From Antedon mediterranea (taxonomy: Eukaryota > Echinodermata > Crinoidea > Comatulida > Antedonidae): a DNA stretch of 64,000 nucleotides. The stretch lies in NCBI RefSeq assembly GCF_964355755.1, contig NC_092680.1:19197001-19261000 (forward strand), in the 5' to 3' direction. The translations under genes were made by a program, and so were the position numbers. The notes beneath the pieces are model-generated. The model made no database searches, was not told the origin of the DNA, and worked only from the letters and a program-made list of their open reading frames with translations. How positions within the stretch are numbered: the first letter of the stretch is position 1; each line of letters opens with the position of its first letter. Below, in pieces: positions 60,893-64,000 of this stretch.

Positions 60893-63800
60893 CACAAATT
60901 CTCCAGGCAGAACATTTCTGGTCATGGATCAACTTATGATAGTTTTACAACAAAACACATTGTTTCTATTGTTTAAATTAACATGTGTTTACTATTAATA
61001 TACAACTATAATATGGTTTTTATACTACATTAAAAATGTTTATATATTTTATTGATGTATGTAACTTTTGACTGATTTTTTTCCAGTTGCAAGTAGTTTA
61101 GGCCTATGCAACTAACTTTATATTAAAACAAAAGTAAGACACACATTTTATTTATGACAGAGATACTAAAAGAGGATCTCCTAAATTCCGTGTGCTCTAG
61201 GCTATGAATGAATCGAATAAAGATTAAAATAAAAAAAATGTATTGAATGTAGGCCTATAGTAACAATAAGCATACAGTACATAACTTAGATGACATTTGA
61301 ATTGACGCAATGGAATTTTTACAGTTGCATTATTTTAAATGTCAGTTGATAAAATATTGCATTCTTTAATTAGTCATTATTTACTCTTTGACCATGCAGG
61401 ACATATTCCTTTATGCTTTGACGTAGTTCTACATTTGAATAGGTTTAGAATAAACCACAATTGGAATGATTAACAATTTTCATTCTTATAAAACATTGCG
61501 CAAGTGCAGCAGCTCTTGCCTTTCACCTAAATACGCCTTAGTATTATTTCAAAAGGCAAAGTCAACACAACTTCTGCTTTCCATGACGTAGAGTTCACAT
61601 TGAATAATGGAACCTAACAACCGAAGAAAGAAGAAAGGTATGGAGAGAGCTTACATGTCTGAATCATCAACTATTCTTCCACCGCCGCCAAGACCACACC
61701 AGCAACCGTAGTCATGATAGTCATCAAACACAGCATAACTGCTGAGGTTGGTCGTGCATGATATCATCTTAGCTAGATTGTAGAAGGATCGTGTGTGTAC
61801 AAGTCGCAAATACTCTTCTAGATAAATAGAGATACAGAACGTTATTGTTATACGATGAATATTTGACGTATAAAGAACTTTTGTTCCCAGATGATGTTCT
61901 AAAAATTATTCACAATAGACCTTAGCGTACCGGCTATTTCAAAATATTCGGCCGCCATGACGTTTATTAAAAGAATCATGATCCAGCTCCTAATTTATAC
62001 ACTATATTATAATTTTCTATTTAAGTCTTAGTGCCTTTAAACAACCCCGTTTAAAACATTCACGCAATTTTTAATCATCAGTAGTCATTTGCTAGTTGCT
62101 AAATACTGGGCGTTCGTTTACCTTTAATTTTAAACATTTCAACCGTTTTTTAACGTAACCATTTTTACCTTTCTGTCTGTTTTTTTTTTCGTCTTTCGTT
62201 TTCTGTGTTTTTTAAATATATATTTATATTGTGTCTTTTAAGACATCCTCTTATTTTACTTTGGCTGTTGGATGTATATTAAAATTAAATTTAAATTAAT
62301 GTATGTTTTTAAAAGTGTAATAAAAAGAACGTTAAAATAAGAAAAAAAATCAAGAGAGCGGTGGAGAAGGCTATATTTTTTAACTTTAAGAATACATGCC
62401 CTAAGTATTAAAATAAATGTGTATATGATATGTGATAAAACACTGTTCCCTGTCTTCCATTCTGGTGTAAATTCTGAAATTGTTTGCATTCGTATAATTT
62501 GTAAGATATCATAATAATAAACTTTTTCTTGAATGATATTTATGTATATTGATTTATCCTCAACAGAAATGTATTTTTTGAACATCCACAATATTAATCA
62601 TAGAGATTCTTTTTAAAATAAAATTATAAATAAGCACAATTATATCATTACGTGTTTATTATGGAAGCTATAACATAGTTATCTTCTTACTTTCGCTGCT
62701 GAAACTGTAAACCATAAGTGTCAATGTTACAGTTGCTGTTAGACAAATAACTGCCAAAGAAAAGTTTTGAGTGTGGTGTTGGGCCATATGTAGGTCTTTT
62801 TAGTCCCAGCATACCTTCGCTTCATTCATCCCTGTTGAAATAACAAGATCATCTATGTTCTTGTGGCAGATATTGTACTTCCAATTCCACCTCTCATGGA
62901 AGATTGGTTTCATTGTCTAGGGTTAATTATCTATAGTAACACCGATTCATATAAATCAACCAGGTATAAGATTGAAATTAATAGTCATGTTGAAATGTGT
63001 AGGCCTAATTTTTTTTATATATCTCCATTTAATTAATTGTGTATTAGGCCTACATGGATCTTCCTCAATAACAATATTGTGTTTAGCAGTGTGTTCAATA
63101 GTAGGCCCTAAATACGTTCTAATCAATGAACTTCTCCAGTCTCGACATAGGAATTTGGTTATTACAAATATAATTTTCTTTTTATTCTTCCTTTCAAAAA
63201 TATAAGACAACATTTAGGCCTAGAGAAAATGAAACAATTGTATGACAAAAAAAAATACAAGAAGAAAATAACTCGCCTGAAATTAGTAAATTCCTAGTTG
63301 ATCAGTGGCTTCTGGTCGGAGACTGATAATAATCAATGAAAACAATTTGCAACACGTTATCATACAGGCAGATATTGTTTAAAAGTGACAGATTTGTCAC
63401 ATTTTTTGCCAATAAATAAATCTATTATTGTGCGTTTAGTTAGTTTACATAATAGTTATTGATTACATAAATAAAATATATTCTAATTCTACATATTGGT
63501 TGATGTTAATTTATTCATTTTAAATGTTCATGTTTTGTTAATTTTCCATATTTATTATGACACATATACAACGTTATGCATGATTGTTCTTGCTGGGAGT
63601 AGGCATAATAACTAATTTCAGCGTTAGTGAATCAAGTATATATCTTATATGAAATGGAAAAAAAATATGTTATTAAATAATCTACAACTCTACATTTTGA
63701 GAAACGTATGAGTTAAAGAATCGAACCTATGACCTTCAGATCATAGTTAGTGCCCAGCATCCATACCTATAAAATTATAATCAACATCAAAAATAAAAAT

Positions 63801-64000
63801 CACCTTTGGTAAAAAATGATACATTTTGCTTGATGATGACCATGTTAAACAGATTCATACTCTCCGAATTGAAGTACAAAACCGTTAAAAGAAAAGAGAG
63901 AAACTATAATTATCTCTTCCGTAGAATCGTTGGTCCTGTTCCATTCATGCAAACGGATATAAAAGTATATATCTATTGCGGTTTTAAAATTCCAAGACAA
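60893..64000. other. No confident gene to the window end
   Basis: AT-rich, many TAGGCCTA words. One 34-codon open frame at 61607-61711 (MEPNNRRKKKGMERAYMS then a Pro-rich end) is conceivable as a first coding exon, but it has no convincing donor and is not called. At about 63722-63760 the minus strand shows a faint tRNA-like stretch (GGTTCGATTC) that does not fold as a tRNA. Confidence 0.4.

Noticed and set aside
61607..61711. 34-codon frame with a basic then Pro-rich peptide
   Set aside because: Too short, no clear donor or downstream exon; could not be supported as a gene.
63722..63770. tRNA-like stretch on the minus strand
   Set aside because: The T-loop-like GGTTCGATTC is present, but the anticodon loop would be eight bases and no acceptor stem can be drawn; at best a SINE scrap.

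Overview
This is animal nuclear DNA. It is AT-rich, with intron-containing genes, metazoan protein families and many decayed transposons. The gene content (a cluster of matrix metalloproteinases, a TCF21/musculin-type bHLH gene, Roc-COR GTPases, a PR-domain zinc finger gene) and the very common palindromic word TAGGCCTA suggest an invertebrate deuterostome, most likely an echinoderm. That assignment is inference and was not searched. I built the gene models by hand from splice-site phase and family homology. All phases add up unless an entry says otherwise.

Layout. 1-97: a divergent U6 snRNA on the minus strand, with a TATA box upstream. 2042-6616 (minus): the signal, propeptide and catalytic exons of MMP1, with a dead LINE in intron 1 and a TIR element in intron 3. 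7258-10110: a Helitron-like repeat, a LINE 3' tail and a minisatellite. 10469-19663 (plus): a complete 8-exon MMP2. Its long first intron holds a composite TIR/LINE/minisatellite block and a nested MITE. 22087-27585 (plus): a complete 8-exon MMP3 with a TATA box. Its zinc-site exon is preceded by two defective tandem copies. 27586-32854: intergenic, with two MITEs. 32855-36065: a two-exon TCF21/MSC-like bHLH gene. 37884-47688: two long Roc-COR GTPase genes in tandem with a decayed third copy between them. The TCF21 3' flank was duplicated together with the GTPase. 48300-48950: a decayed minus-strand coding relic and a MITE. 51562-56358: a PRDM gene with a PR domain and 28 zinc fingers. 56359-64000: its 3' flank, a LINE 3' end, and otherwise nothing I can assign.

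The most unusual content is the Roc-COR pair. In both genes the GTPase domain is interrupted between switch I and the DxxGQ motif by about 375 residues carrying roughly eight to nine hydrophobic membrane segments, in one open frame. I do not recognise a described family with this arrangement. The three MMPs share exon lengths and phases, and MMP2 and MMP3 share a MITE at the same intron position, so the cluster arose by local duplication. No functional pathway connects the different gene families in the window; they are neighbours only.
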